Origin: UBA970 sp049419605
GTDB lineage: Bacteria; Bacillota_I; Bacilli_A; RFN20; CAG-826
Assembly: GCA_049419605.1 (NCBI GenBank)
Contig: JBMSKF010000008.1
Coordinates: 1 to 56,433, forward strand
Reading direction: 5' to 3'
DNA length: 56,433 nt
Shown here: in pieces, positions 32,523 to 40,495 of the stretch
How positions within the stretch are numbered: the first letter of the stretch is position 1
Layout of the letters: each line of letters begins with the position of its first letter
The notes under the pieces: generated by a model
Told to the model about the DNA's origin: nothing
What the model saw: only the letters and a program-made list of their open reading frames with translations
The model's database searches: none
Made by a program: the position numbers and the translations under genes

Positions 32523-33623
32523 TTATAAGACCCCTTTAGGAATTTGTTGGGTTATACAATGAATATTGCCTCCACCCAACAATACTTCTTTAGAATCAAT
32601 CATAATGACTTTTCTTCCGGGTAAGGCTTCTTTGATTTGTTGAAACGCGATTTCATCAGTTTTTTGATTAAATTTTGGAACAATTACCCCACCATTGACG
32701 AAGTAAAGGTTAAGGTAGGAAGCAGCCAATCTTTCATTCATGGGCCGATTTTTACTTGAAGCAGTAGGCGATAATCCGGCAGATTCAAAATAGGTACGAT
32801 GAATGGCTTTAGGCATCACAACTGTGGTAATTTTTAAAGGTTTTCCATCCAAATTAGTTTGAGATTTTAATGCTAGCAAAGTTGCTTGAGATAGAGGTTG
32901 TTGAGCATCGCGTGGATCAACAGATTCGGCAACTAGCACATGTCCAGGACCAATAAAAGTCGCAACATTATCCACATGCTCTTTCGTCTCATCGTTATAA
33001 ATTCCTCGAGGTAACCAAATCATCTTTTTAGCACCAAGCATATCAAGTAGCTTTGTTTCGATTTGTTTTTTGGATAATTTAGGATTTCTACCTTTATGAA
33101 GGAGATTGTATTCAGTTGCCATGACTAGACCTTCACCGTCGACATGAATAGCGCCACCCTCCATGATGAAATCATCCGTTCGATAGCTATCTAGTTGGTA
33201 TTTTGTAGATATTTTTGACGCGAGGGCATCATCGAGGTCCCATGGTGAATAAAGACCAAAATCTTTACCACCATATGCATTAAACTTCCAATCAATTGTC
33301 CTAAATTGACCAAATTTGTTTTTTAAAAAAGTAGGACCAGTGTCTCGAATCCATGCATCATCATACTCAATTTGAAAAAAAGAAATGTTCTTTATTTTAC
33401 TTTTCTCGAATAATCCCCATATTGTAGGATGAACTCCTATCATAACCGGTTCAAATTTAGCAATTTCTTTTGCGATTTTAAGGAAAACTTCTTGAGCTTC
33501 CTTTGCCTGGTTACGCCAAACGTCGGGCCGAAAAGGCATTAACATCAAGGTGCCATCGTGAGCTGAAAACTCCGAAGGCATAAAATAACCATCTTTTGAA
33601 GGGGAAATAAATTTAGTTTTCAT
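32523..33623 (-). CDS. aguA: agmatine deiminase
   Basis: AguA hydrolyses agmatine to N-carbamoylputrescine and ammonia. It is a 366-residue guanidino-modifying enzyme with 'DDAWIRDTGPTFL', 'FIMEGGAIHVDGEG' and the catalytic Cys356 in 'GGGNIHCITQQIP' at the C-terminus. The N-terminus 'MPSEFSAHDGTLMLMPFRPD' is the family 'P.E...h....m.wP.R.d'. Its ATG lies 6 bases after a TAAAAT box, so its mRNA may be leaderless. Agmatine use would yield ammonia and polyamine. Confidence 0.94.
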   Translation of the reverse strand: MKTKFISPSKDGYFMPSEFSAHDGTLMLMPFRPDVWRNQAKEAQEVFLKIAKEIAKFEPVMIGVHPTIWGLFEKSKIKNISFFQIEYDDAWIRDTGPTFLKNKFGQFRTIDWKFNAYGGKDFGLYSPWDLDDALASKISTKYQLDSYRTDDFIMEGGAIHVDGEGLVMATEYNLLHKGRNPKLSKKQIETKLLDMLGAKKMIWLPRGIYNDETKEHVDNVATFIGPGHVLVAESVDPRDAQQPLSQATLLALKSQTNLDGKPLKITTVVMPKAIHRTYFESAGLSPTASSKNRPMNERLAASYLNLYFVNGGVIVPKFNQKTDEIAFQQIKEALPGRKVIMIDSKEVLLGGGNIHCITQQIPKGVL

Positions 33624-33629
33624 TAATTA

Positions 33630-33658
33630 ATTTTACAACAAATAATGGTTAAAGTTAA
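33630..33658 (-). promoter_or_regulatory. agu operon promoter, leaderless type
   Basis: On the reverse strand, TTAACT (33658-33653) and TAAAAT (33635-33630) are 17 bases apart. Six bases (33629-33624) separate the -10 from the aguA ATG. Confidence 0.55.
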
Positions 33659-33661
33659 CCA
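33646..33661. repeat. perfect inverted repeat over the agu -35 (candidate operator)
   Basis: TGGTTAA-AG-TTAACCA, 7-base arms, covers the -35 element of the agu promoter and lies 7 bases past the rpsT stop codon. No T run follows on the reverse strand, so a terminator is unlikely. Confidence 0.5.
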
Positions 33662-33667
33662 AAAAGA

Positions 33668-33943
33668 TTAAGCTAATGTCTTTGCTTGTTGATTAAAATA
33701 AGTCATCAATCTTGATTTTTGTCTTGCAGCGGTTTGTGACTTTTGAATGCCATGGGCAACTGATTTATCAATTAACTTAATTGCTTGATTAAGTGCCAAT
33801 TTAGCACCAGCAAGGTCTTTTTTTGCAAGTAAAGCTTTAGTTTTCTTCATTGCAGTTCTCATACTCGCTTTAAAAGTAAAATTGTGATCTTCCGCTTTGC
33901 GGTTAGTTTCGATTCGTTTGGTTTGAGACTTAATATTAGCCAT
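33668..33943 (-). CDS. rpsT: 30S ribosomal protein S20
   Basis: S20 is a helical, lysine-rich protein bound to 16S rRNA at the bottom of the 30S body. The 91-residue protein has the typical 'MANIKSQTKRIETNRKA' start, 'SMRTAMKKTKALL' middle, and 'AHGIQKSQTAARQKSRLM' end. It is expressed from its own promoter divergent from the fatty acid operon. AAGAGG sits 6 bases before the ATG. No terminator is visible between it and aguA, so some read-through into the agu genes is possible. Confidence 0.95.
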   Translation of the reverse strand: MANIKSQTKRIETNRKAEDHNFTFKASMRTAMKKTKALLAKKDLAGAKLALNQAIKLIDKSVAHGIQKSQTAARQKSRLMTYFNQQAKTLA

Positions 33944-33964
33944 ATGGACCTCTTTTCATTGAAT

Positions 33965-33973
33965 ATTTTAGCA
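33965..33973 (-). promoter_or_regulatory. extended -10 promoter of rpsT
   Basis: Reverse-strand TG-C-TAAAAT, 21 bases ahead of the rpsT ATG. The leader is short but contains the Shine-Dalgarno. Confidence 0.6.
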
Positions 33974-34009
33974 TAATTTAAGAATCACAGAAAGATTTAT
34001 TCGTTTTCC

Positions 34010-34035
34010 TTAATATTTTTATCGTGAGATATTAA
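34010..34035. repeat. inverted repeat upstream of the fatty acid promoter
   Basis: TTAATAT (34010-34016) and ATATTAA (34029-34035), 12 bases apart, lie 15 bases before the -35 of the acpP operon. The arms contain only A and T, so chance is possible. It could bind a regulator. It does not resemble the FapR or FabT operators I know. Confidence 0.3.
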
Positions 34036-34049
34036 AATTTTGTGAATAC

Positions 34050-34077
34050 TTGACATAATTAAGCGGAGTGATAACAT
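34050..34077 (+). promoter_or_regulatory. promoter of the fatty acid synthesis operon
   Basis: Perfect TTGACA (34050-34055), 16-base spacer, TAACAT (34072-34077). The start is expected near 34084, followed by AAAGGAG and the acpP ATG. It is the only strong promoter I see for the following eleven genes. Confidence 0.65.
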
Positions 34078-34106
34078 AGTTTCATACTATTAAAGGAGAC
34101 CTTGCT

Positions 34107-34340
34107 ATGGTTTTAGAAAAAATCCGAGAAGTTGTTGCAAAAAAATTTAAAGTTCAACCAGAAAATGTTAATGCTGCTACCCGTTTAAGAGAAGACTTAA
34201 ATGTGGATTCATTGGATGCAGTCGAATTAATTATGGAATTAGAAGACACTTTTAATGTCAAGATTGCTGATGATGAAGCACAAAAATTAAAAACTATCGG
34301 CGATATTGTTAACTTTATAACCCCAAAAGTTAAGTCATAA
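34107..34340 (+). CDS. acpP: acyl carrier protein
   Basis: ACP carries the growing acyl chain on phosphopantetheine attached to S35 in 'DSLDAVELIMELED'. At 77 residues and strongly acidic it is standard. It heads an eleven-gene operon that makes malonyl-CoA and elongates acyl chains; its activating enzyme AcpS is encoded at 17651. AAAGGAG precedes the ATG with good spacing. accB follows after 2 bases. Confidence 0.95.
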   Translation: MVLEKIREVVAKKFKVQPENVNAATRLREDLNVDSLDAVELIMELEDTFNVKIADDEAQKLKTIGDIVNFITPKVKS

Positions 34341-34342
34341 AT

Positions 34343-34810
34343 ATGGATTTCAAAAAGGTCCAAGATCTCATTAAATTTTTTGAGTCTTCAAAATTAACGA
34401 CAATGTCGATTGAGGACGGGACTTTTAAGCTTTCTTTATCAAAATTAAAAGAATCCGCCCCAATAGAATCTAAAAACACTGTTACTAACGAACCAAAAAT
34501 CCTTCCTCCTAATGTTAATCCTAAATCTCAAACTAATGTTGCCAATAAACCAACAGAGGACATCTTATTAAAGGATGTAACTTCTCCATTAGTAGGCACT
34601 TATTATGCTGCGAGTTCACCAACAGCTGAACCATTCGTTAAAATTGGTCAACGTGTGAACAAGGGCCAAACCGTTTGTATTGTTGAAGCAATGAAAATTA
34701 TGAATGAAATTGCCTCTCCATATTCTGGTGTGGTTGAAAAAATTAATTGTAAGAATGGTGACGTGGTTGGTTTCAACCAAGTCGTTATTTCGATAAGACC
34801 CCAGGAGTAA
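34343..34810 (+). CDS. accB: acetyl-CoA carboxylase biotin carboxyl carrier protein
   Basis: AccB carries carboxyl-biotin between the carboxylase and transferase halves of acetyl-CoA carboxylase. The biotinyl lysine is K118 in 'VEAMKIMNEI'. The N-terminal ~75 residues are the usual helix plus Pro/Asn-rich linker, and the C-terminal ~80 the biotinyl domain ('SPLVGTYYAASSPTAEPFVK'). Length 155. It is biotinylated by the ligase encoded at the end of the same operon. Gap to accC is 2 bases. Confidence 0.95.
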   Translation: MDFKKVQDLIKFFESSKLTTMSIEDGTFKLSLSKLKESAPIESKNTVTNEPKILPPNVNPKSQTNVANKPTEDILLKDVTSPLVGTYYAASSPTAEPFVKIGQRVNKGQTVCIVEAMKIMNEIASPYSGVVEKINCKNGDVVGFNQVVISIRPQE

Positions 34811-34812
34811 AT

Positions 34813-36174
34813 ATGGCAGAAAAACTTCTCGTCGCAAACCGCGGGGAGATTGCCGTGCGGGTTATTAGGGCCTGTAAAGAACTTTCAATTCCAACGGTCG
34901 CCGTCTATTCAACGGCAGATCGAGATACGATGGCGGTCAAATTAGCCGATGAATCTATTTGTATTGGCGAACCTAGATCTAAAAACAGTTATCTAAATAT
35001 CAATAGTGTCATTTCTGCTGCAGTCGCAACTGGGGCAACCATGATTCATCCTGGTTATGGTTTTTTATCTGAGAATGAACAATTTGCTGAAATTGTAGCA
35101 AGTTGTGGCATTAAATTTGTCGGTCCTTCAGCAAATGCCATTCGTCAAATCGGAGATAAGGCATCTGCAAAAGCAATTGCTCGTAAAGCTGGTGTTCCTG
35201 TTATTGAAGGTTCTGAAGGGATTGTGGAAAATCTCGAAGAAGGATTGAAAGTTGCTAAAAAAGTTGGTTTTCCCGTGATGATTAAAGCGACATCAGGCGG
35301 AGGAGGAAGAGGTATTTCCATCATTCGTTCTGAAAAAGAATTTAGAGATGTTTTTGACCGCACCTCCATGGAAGCTGAAGCAAGCTTTGGCGATAAAAAC
35401 CTTTATGTTGAAAAGTATATTGAAAATCCTCGGCATATTGAAATCCAAATCCTCTGCGATAGTCATGGGTCGTGTGTTTATTTAGGTGAAAGAGATTGTT
35501 CATTACAACGACGTAATCAAAAAATGGTTGAGGAAGGACCTTCTCCCGTTGTTGATGATCGATTGCGACGTAAAATGGGAGATGCTGCGGTTAAATTAGC
35601 AAAAGCGGTTGGCTATGTTAATGCAGGCACGATTGAATTTTTAGTTGATAAAAACCTCAATTTCTACTTCATAGAAATGAACACTCGAATTCAAGTTGAA
35701 CATCCTGTCACTGAATTCATTACAGGCATTGATCTCGTTAAAGAACAAGTGAAGATTGCCATGGGGAAAAAGTTACCTTTCACCCAAAAGCAAATTAAAA
35801 TATCCGGTCATGCCATCGAATGCCGTATTAATGCTGAAGATGTTAAAGCCAATTTTAGACCAGCTCCTGGAAAAATTACCCAACTTATCATGCCTGGAGG
35901 AAATGGGGTTCGCATTGATACCCATATTTATCCTGGTTATGAAGTACCTCCATATTATGATTCTATGATTGCAAAGCTAATTGTTCATGCCCCAACAAGA
36001 AAAGAAGCAATTCGTAAAATGCTAGTTGCTTTAGAACAATTTATGGTTGATGGAATTACCACCAACATTGAATTTCATTATTCAATTCTCCATACCCAAG
36101 AATTTGTTTCGGGTAATGTAGATACTGGGTTTGTGGGAAGGTTCCTTGAACGAATTAAGGATATGCATGAGTGA
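34813..36174 (+). CDS. accC: acetyl-CoA carboxylase biotin carboxylase
   Basis: AccC uses ATP and bicarbonate to carboxylate biotin on AccB. The ATP-grasp Gly-rich loop is 'KATSGGGGRGI' (near residues 157-167), and the catalytic block 'EMNTRIQVEHPVTE' is near 285-298. The start 'EKLLVANRGEIAVRVIRAC' and the 453-residue length are typical. Its TGA stop overlaps accD by 8 bases, which also shows TGA is not read as Trp here. Confidence 0.97.
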   Translation: MAEKLLVANRGEIAVRVIRACKELSIPTVAVYSTADRDTMAVKLADESICIGEPRSKNSYLNINSVISAAVATGATMIHPGYGFLSENEQFAEIVASCGIKFVGPSANAIRQIGDKASAKAIARKAGVPVIEGSEGIVENLEEGLKVAKKVGFPVMIKATSGGGGRGISIIRSEKEFRDVFDRTSMEAEASFGDKNLYVEKYIENPRHIEIQILCDSHGSCVYLGERDCSLQRRNQKMVEEGPSPVVDDRLRRKMGDAAVKLAKAVGYVNAGTIEFLVDKNLNFYFIEMNTRIQVEHPVTEFITGIDLVKEQVKIAMGKKLPFTQKQIKISGHAIECRINAEDVKANFRPAPGKITQLIMPGGNGVRIDTHIYPGYEVPPYYDSMIAKLIVHAPTRKEAIRKMLVALEQFMVDGITTNIEFHYSILHTQEFVSGNVDTGFVGRFLERIKDMHE

Positions 36175-37051
36175 TATTTTTGCAAAACAAAAACCTAAAC
36201 TTCGCACCTTTTTAAAAGTTGCGGAAAAACCCATTCCAAAGAATCAAATTGATATTCCTGACGGGCTATTTATCGAATGTGAACAATGTCACTCTGCCAT
36301 TTATCAAAAAGCATTGGTTGAAAATTTATCAGTTTGTCCTCATTGCCAATTTCATTTTCGCCTGAATGCGAAGGATCGCATTCAATTAGTGGTGGATGAC
36401 AAATCGTTTACTGAAATCGATGCTAGTTTAACTTCGAAAAATCCACTTTCGATGCCTGAATATGATCAAAAATTAGCGATTTCAAAAAAAAGTACTGGTC
36501 ATGCAGAGGCCTTTATTTCTGGTCGTGGACTCTTGCAAGGTTTACCAGTTGCCATCGGTGTCCTCGATTCCTTTTTCATGATGGGCTCAATGGGATCGGT
36601 TGTAGGTGAAAAAATCACCCGTTTAATAGAATTCGCTGGTAAAGAACGTCTTCCATTGATTATTTTTTCAGCAAGTGGTGGTGCACGAATGCAAGAAGGT
36701 ATTTTATCCTTGATGCAAATGGTTAAGACCTCAGCCGCATTGAAAAAGTTTGATCAACTTGGAGGCTTATTCATTTCAGTTTTAACGCATCCAACGACGG
36801 GTGGTGTTGCGGCTAGTTATGCTTCTTTAGGTGATGTAATTGTTGCAGAACATGGTGCCTTAATTGGTTTTGCTGGTGCGCGTGTTATCAAGCAAACGAT
36901 TCAACAAGACCTTCCAGAAGGCTTTCAAACTGCCGCGTTTCAATTAAAACATGGTCAAGTTGATCTGGTCGTAGAACGTAAGCAATTAAAGCAAACTTTA
37001 ATTCAGATATTAAGATTTCATGGCATAAACGGAGAACCAACACGTGAGTAA
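36167..37051 (+). CDS. accD: acetyl-CoA carboxylase carboxyltransferase subunit beta
   Basis: AccD and AccA form the carboxyltransferase that makes malonyl-CoA. A four-Cys zinc ribbon is visible in 'CEQCHSAIYQ' and 'VCPHCQFHF' (residues ~41-68), followed by the crotonase-fold carboxyltransferase domain ('FSASGGARMQEGILSLMQM'). I chose ATG 36167, giving 294 residues and the usual short N-terminus; the frame runs back to a TTG at 36131. It overlaps accC by 8 bases and accA by 8 bases. Confidence 0.95.
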   Translation: MSDIFAKQKPKLRTFLKVAEKPIPKNQIDIPDGLFIECEQCHSAIYQKALVENLSVCPHCQFHFRLNAKDRIQLVVDDKSFTEIDASLTSKNPLSMPEYDQKLAISKKSTGHAEAFISGRGLLQGLPVAIGVLDSFFMMGSMGSVVGEKITRLIEFAGKERLPLIIFSASGGARMQEGILSLMQMVKTSAALKKFDQLGGLFISVLTHPTTGGVAASYASLGDVIVAEHGALIGFAGARVIKQTIQQDLPEGFQTAAFQLKHGQVDLVVERKQLKQTLIQILRFHGINGEPTRE

Positions 37052-37880
37052 TCAAGAAGAAAAAATTTGGGAAAAAGTAAGACTTGCTCGTCATCCTAAA
37101 AGACCAACTGCAAGTTTTTTAATTAAGCAATTATTTCCTGATTTCATCGAACTTCACGGCGACAGGCAATTTGGAGATGATAGTTCTTTGATTGGCGGCT
37201 TGGCAACGTTTATGGGTCAACCGATCACCGTAATTGCCCAAGAAAAAGGATCGACCACAGATGAAAAAATAGCTAGAAACTTCGGGATGCCTCACCCTGA
37301 AGGTTACCGAAAAGCATTACGGTTAATGAAACAAGCTGAAAAATTTCATCGCCCTATTGTGTTAATCATTGACACACCAGGAGCCTATCCCGGGATTGGT
37401 GCAGAAGAACGAGGCCAAGCCCAAGCGATAGCTTTTAATTTATTTGAAATGATCGCGATTCAAACTCCGATGATTGGTGTTGTTCTCTCTGAAGGTGGAT
37501 CGGGAGGCGCGTTGGCAATTGGGGTTACTGACACTTTATTAATGCTTGAAAATAGTGTCTATTCTATCATTTCACCAGAAGGATTTGCCTCAATTCTATT
37601 TAAAGATTCAACGAAAGCAAAAGCAGCTGCTGCATTAATGAAACTCACTGCCGATGATTTATTATCGTTCGGCATTATTGATGCCATTGTTCCAGAAGTA
37701 AAAACTGGATTTCATGAAGATGTTCAATTTACCCTTTCTCAACTTCGCATCTTATTACAAAAACACCTTAAACAATTATTAAAGCTATCCCCAACGACTT
37801 TACTTAAGAATCGAGAAAAGAAATTTAGAACGTTTGGCGTTTTCGAAGAACAAACATTGGAGAAAACTCATGGAAAATAA
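37044..37880 (+). CDS. accA: acetyl-CoA carboxylase carboxyltransferase subunit alpha
   Basis: The alpha partner of AccD, binding carboxybiotin. Conserved blocks 'FIELHGDRQFGDD', 'GMPHPEGYRKALRLMK', 'DTPGAYPGIGAEERGQ' and 'SEGGSGGALAIGV' are all present. A GTG at 37044 is the only sensible start, with GGAG upstream inside accD. At 278 residues it is shorter than typical AccA (~315), because the N-terminal helical region is trimmed. It overlaps fabH by 11 bases. Confidence 0.95.
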   Translation: MSNQEEKIWEKVRLARHPKRPTASFLIKQLFPDFIELHGDRQFGDDSSLIGGLATFMGQPITVIAQEKGSTTDEKIARNFGMPHPEGYRKALRLMKQAEKFHRPIVLIIDTPGAYPGIGAEERGQAQAIAFNLFEMIAIQTPMIGVVLSEGGSGGALAIGVTDTLLMLENSVYSIISPEGFASILFKDSTKAKAAAALMKLTADDLLSFGIIDAIVPEVKTGFHEDVQFTLSQLRILLQKHLKQLLKLSPTTLLKNREKKFRTFGVFEEQTLEKTHGK

Positions 37881-38808
37881 ATTAACCATCAAACTCATTG
37901 GCACTGGAAAATATGTTCCAAAAGGACTTATTACGAATGCTGACTTAGAAAAAATGGTCGATACCACTGATGAATGGATTGTATCTCATACAGGCATTAA
38001 GACTCGCCATAAAGTTGAAGGGGAAACAACGGCAGATTTAGCTTATCAAGCAGCATTAAATGCAATTGAAAAAGCAAAGTTTGATAAGGAAATGATCGAT
38101 GCCATCATTGTGGCTACCATTACCTCAGATTTTGCTTCACCTAGTATGGCTGCAGTCGTTCAAGCTCGTTTAGGTTTAAATCATCGTGATATTACTTGCT
38201 TTGATATTAATGCAGCATGCACTGGTTTTGTCTATGCATTGCAAGTGGCAGCAGCATTATTAAATAGTCCTAAATATCGTAATATTCTTGTAATTGGTGC
38301 AGAAAGTTTAACAAAAATCATGGATTATACAGACCGAAATACATGTATTTTATTTGGAGATGGTGCGGGTGCTTTATTGGTAGGTCGAGGTCAACCCCAA
38401 CAAACGGTTTCTTTCTATACCGCCTCTGAAGGTGATATGGAAGACGTTTTGTCGGTAAAAGAAGTATTAAGAATGCAAGGTCGAAGAGTATTTAAGTTTG
38501 CGATTAACGCCATTGAAAAATCCATCAACCGCCTGTTAGAACTAGATGGTAGCCGCCTTGATATGATTACAAAAATTATTCCTCATCAAGCAAATTATCG
38601 GATTGTTGAAGGGGTTGCAGAACTTAAGAAGTTACCGTTAAATAAGTTTTTCTTAAACTTAGAACATTATGGCAATACTTCTGCAGCATCGATTCCCATT
38701 GCGCTTGATGAATATGTTGCTTCCACTCCCTTACAACCTGGGGATAAATTGATGCTGGTTGGTTTTGGCGCAGGATTAACTTGGGGTGGAGCATTAATCA
38801 ATATATGA
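37870..38808 (+). CDS. fabH: 3-oxoacyl-ACP synthase III (FabH)
   Basis: FabH starts fatty acid synthesis by condensing an acyl-CoA primer with malonyl-ACP. The Cys-His-Asn triad is C117 ('NAACTGF'), H239 ('PHQANYR') and N269 ('HYGNTSAAS'). From ATG 37870 the protein is 312 residues. The segment between ~188 and 205 ('GDMEDVLSVKEVLRMQG') is shorter than in most FabH proteins, removing a surface loop. An upstream in-frame extension to 37834 lies inside accA and was not used. Its TGA overlaps fabD as ATGA. Confidence 0.94.
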   Translation: MENKLTIKLIGTGKYVPKGLITNADLEKMVDTTDEWIVSHTGIKTRHKVEGETTADLAYQAALNAIEKAKFDKEMIDAIIVATITSDFASPSMAAVVQARLGLNHRDITCFDINAACTGFVYALQVAAALLNSPKYRNILVIGAESLTKIMDYTDRNTCILFGDGAGALLVGRGQPQQTVSFYTASEGDMEDVLSVKEVLRMQGRRVFKFAINAIEKSINRLLELDGSRLDMITKIIPHQANYRIVEGVAELKKLPLNKFFLNLEHYGNTSAASIPIALDEYVASTPLQPGDKLMLVGFGAGLTWGGALINI

Positions 38809-39740
38809 AACGATTTGCCATTTTATTTGCAGGTCAAGGGGCACAATCGGTTGGAATGGGTTTATCTGCTCTTCAAGAAACACCTTCATTAGCGCAATAT
38901 TTTAATCAAATCCAACAGCATTTATCCTTTGATTTAAAAAGTATATTAAATGGACAAACCGCAGGTATCAATCAAACTGAATTTACTCAACCTTCATTAT
39001 TAGCCACTTCATTACTCTATTATCAACAATTACAACACTCCTTTCCTATTACACCTTCGTATATGATTGGTTTTTCTCTAGGCGAATATACTGCTTTGCA
39101 TCTTGCTGGACACCTTGATTTAGCAAACACATTACGCTTAATTCAAGTTCGGGCAAATGCTATGGCAAAAGCAAGTCTTTCAAATCCTGGAAGTATGGCT
39201 GCAATATTAGGATTATCGTCAGAGGTTCTTGATTCCATTTGTTTACAAGTGAATAAAACAAATCATCAAGTGATCATTGCCAATTACAATAGCCCCGGAC
39301 AATTGGTTATATCAGGTCATGCGCTTGCCGTTAAAGAAGTAATGGCAATGGCAACTGCACAAGGGGCAAAACGAGCAATTCCTTTAAATGTTTCAGGGGC
39401 ATTTCATTCTCCCTTAATGGCAGATGCAGGTCGCGATCTATCGATCGCTCTTCAAGGGATTGAATTTCAACCTAGTCAAATACCTATGATTTTTAATTGG
39501 ACAGGTAAACCACTACCACAACTAGCGGACCTTCCACATTTCCTTACCCAACAAATTCAATCATCTGTTCAATTTGAAGCTTCTATTCGCTATTTGGCAA
39601 CACAACACATTGATACTTTTTTAGAAATTGGTCCAGGAACCGTCCTTGCTGGTTTAGTGAAAAAAATACTCCCAGATGCTAAAGTGAGCTCATATAACGG
39701 TCTTCAAGATGTACCAATGGTAAAGGAGTTAATGGCATGA
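38805..39740 (+). CDS. fabD: malonyl-CoA:ACP transacylase
   Basis: FabD loads malonate from CoA onto ACP. The start 'FAILFAGQGAQSVGMG' and the nucleophile S91 in 'GFSLGEYTAL' are typical, with the active-site His in 'SGAFHSPLM' (~197). The 311-residue length fits. I chose ATG 38805, which overlaps the fabH TGA; the frame extends upstream to 38781. It also overlaps fabG by 4 bases (ATGA). Confidence 0.95.
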   Translation: MKRFAILFAGQGAQSVGMGLSALQETPSLAQYFNQIQQHLSFDLKSILNGQTAGINQTEFTQPSLLATSLLYYQQLQHSFPITPSYMIGFSLGEYTALHLAGHLDLANTLRLIQVRANAMAKASLSNPGSMAAILGLSSEVLDSICLQVNKTNHQVIIANYNSPGQLVISGHALAVKEVMAMATAQGAKRAIPLNVSGAFHSPLMADAGRDLSIALQGIEFQPSQIPMIFNWTGKPLPQLADLPHFLTQQIQSSVQFEASIRYLATQHIDTFLEIGPGTVLAGLVKKILPDAKVSSYNGLQDVPMVKELMA

Positions 39741-40483
39741 ACGAAAACAAAAAAGTAGCGATTGTAACAGGGGGAGCGACTGGAATTGGCCTAGCCATTA
39801 GTCTTCAACTTGCTCAAGATGGCTATGTTGTGGTGGTTAACTACAATTCATCGGCACAAGCTGCACAAGAACTCGTTCAACAAATTCAAACTAATGGTGG
39901 CCAAGCGCTCGCGGTTCAAGCTAATTTAAGTAAAGTTAGCGAAGCAGAAAAACTTATTCAAAAAACAATTGAAACCTATCAACGTCTTGATGTTCTTGTC
40001 AATAATGCAGGAATCACGGATGATACATTGATGCTGCGAATGACGGAAGCTCAATTTGACCGCGTTATCGAAACCAACCTCAAAGGGGTTTGGGCAATGT
40101 GTAAATTTGCTTTAAAACCACTCATGCAATCAGGTAATGGACGAATTATTAATATAGCCTCAGTTGCAGGAATGATGGGCAATGTAGGTCAAGCAAATTA
40201 TGCTGCTGCGAAAGCTGGTGTAATTGGCTTAACTAAAACGCTCGCTAGAGAAATGGCTTCAAGAAATTTAACCGTAAATGTGGTTGCGCCTGGATTTATT
40301 GAAACGAACATGACTGCCAAATTATCTCCACAAATTAAAGAAACTGCCACAGGTATGATTCCACTTAAACGCTTTGGTACACCGGAAGACATTGCCTATA
40401 TGGTTAGTTTTTTAGCGTCGAATAAAGCACAATATATCACCGGTCAAACGTTTGTAGTTGATGGTGGTATGACCATGTATTAG
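39737..40483 (+). CDS. fabG: 3-oxoacyl-ACP reductase
   Basis: FabG reduces beta-ketoacyl-ACP with NADPH. The short-chain dehydrogenase motif 'TGGATGIG' is at residues ~11-18, 'NNAGIT' near 88-93, and the catalytic 'YAAAKAG' near 155. The 248-residue length and 'VNVVAPGFIETNMT' are standard. It is translationally coupled to fabD by ATGA. Confidence 0.96.
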   Translation: MNENKKVAIVTGGATGIGLAISLQLAQDGYVVVVNYNSSAQAAQELVQQIQTNGGQALAVQANLSKVSEAEKLIQKTIETYQRLDVLVNNAGITDDTLMLRMTEAQFDRVIETNLKGVWAMCKFALKPLMQSGNGRIINIASVAGMMGNVGQANYAAAKAGVIGLTKTLAREMASRNLTVNVVAPGFIETNMTAKLSPQIKETATGMIPLKRFGTPEDIAYMVSFLASNKAQYITGQTFVVDGGMTMY

Positions 40484-40495
40484 GAGGATAAATTC

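Noticed and set aside
33646..33661. Inverted repeat read as an rpsT terminator
   Set aside because: There is no T run on the reverse strand after the repeat, and it sits precisely over the agu -35 box.
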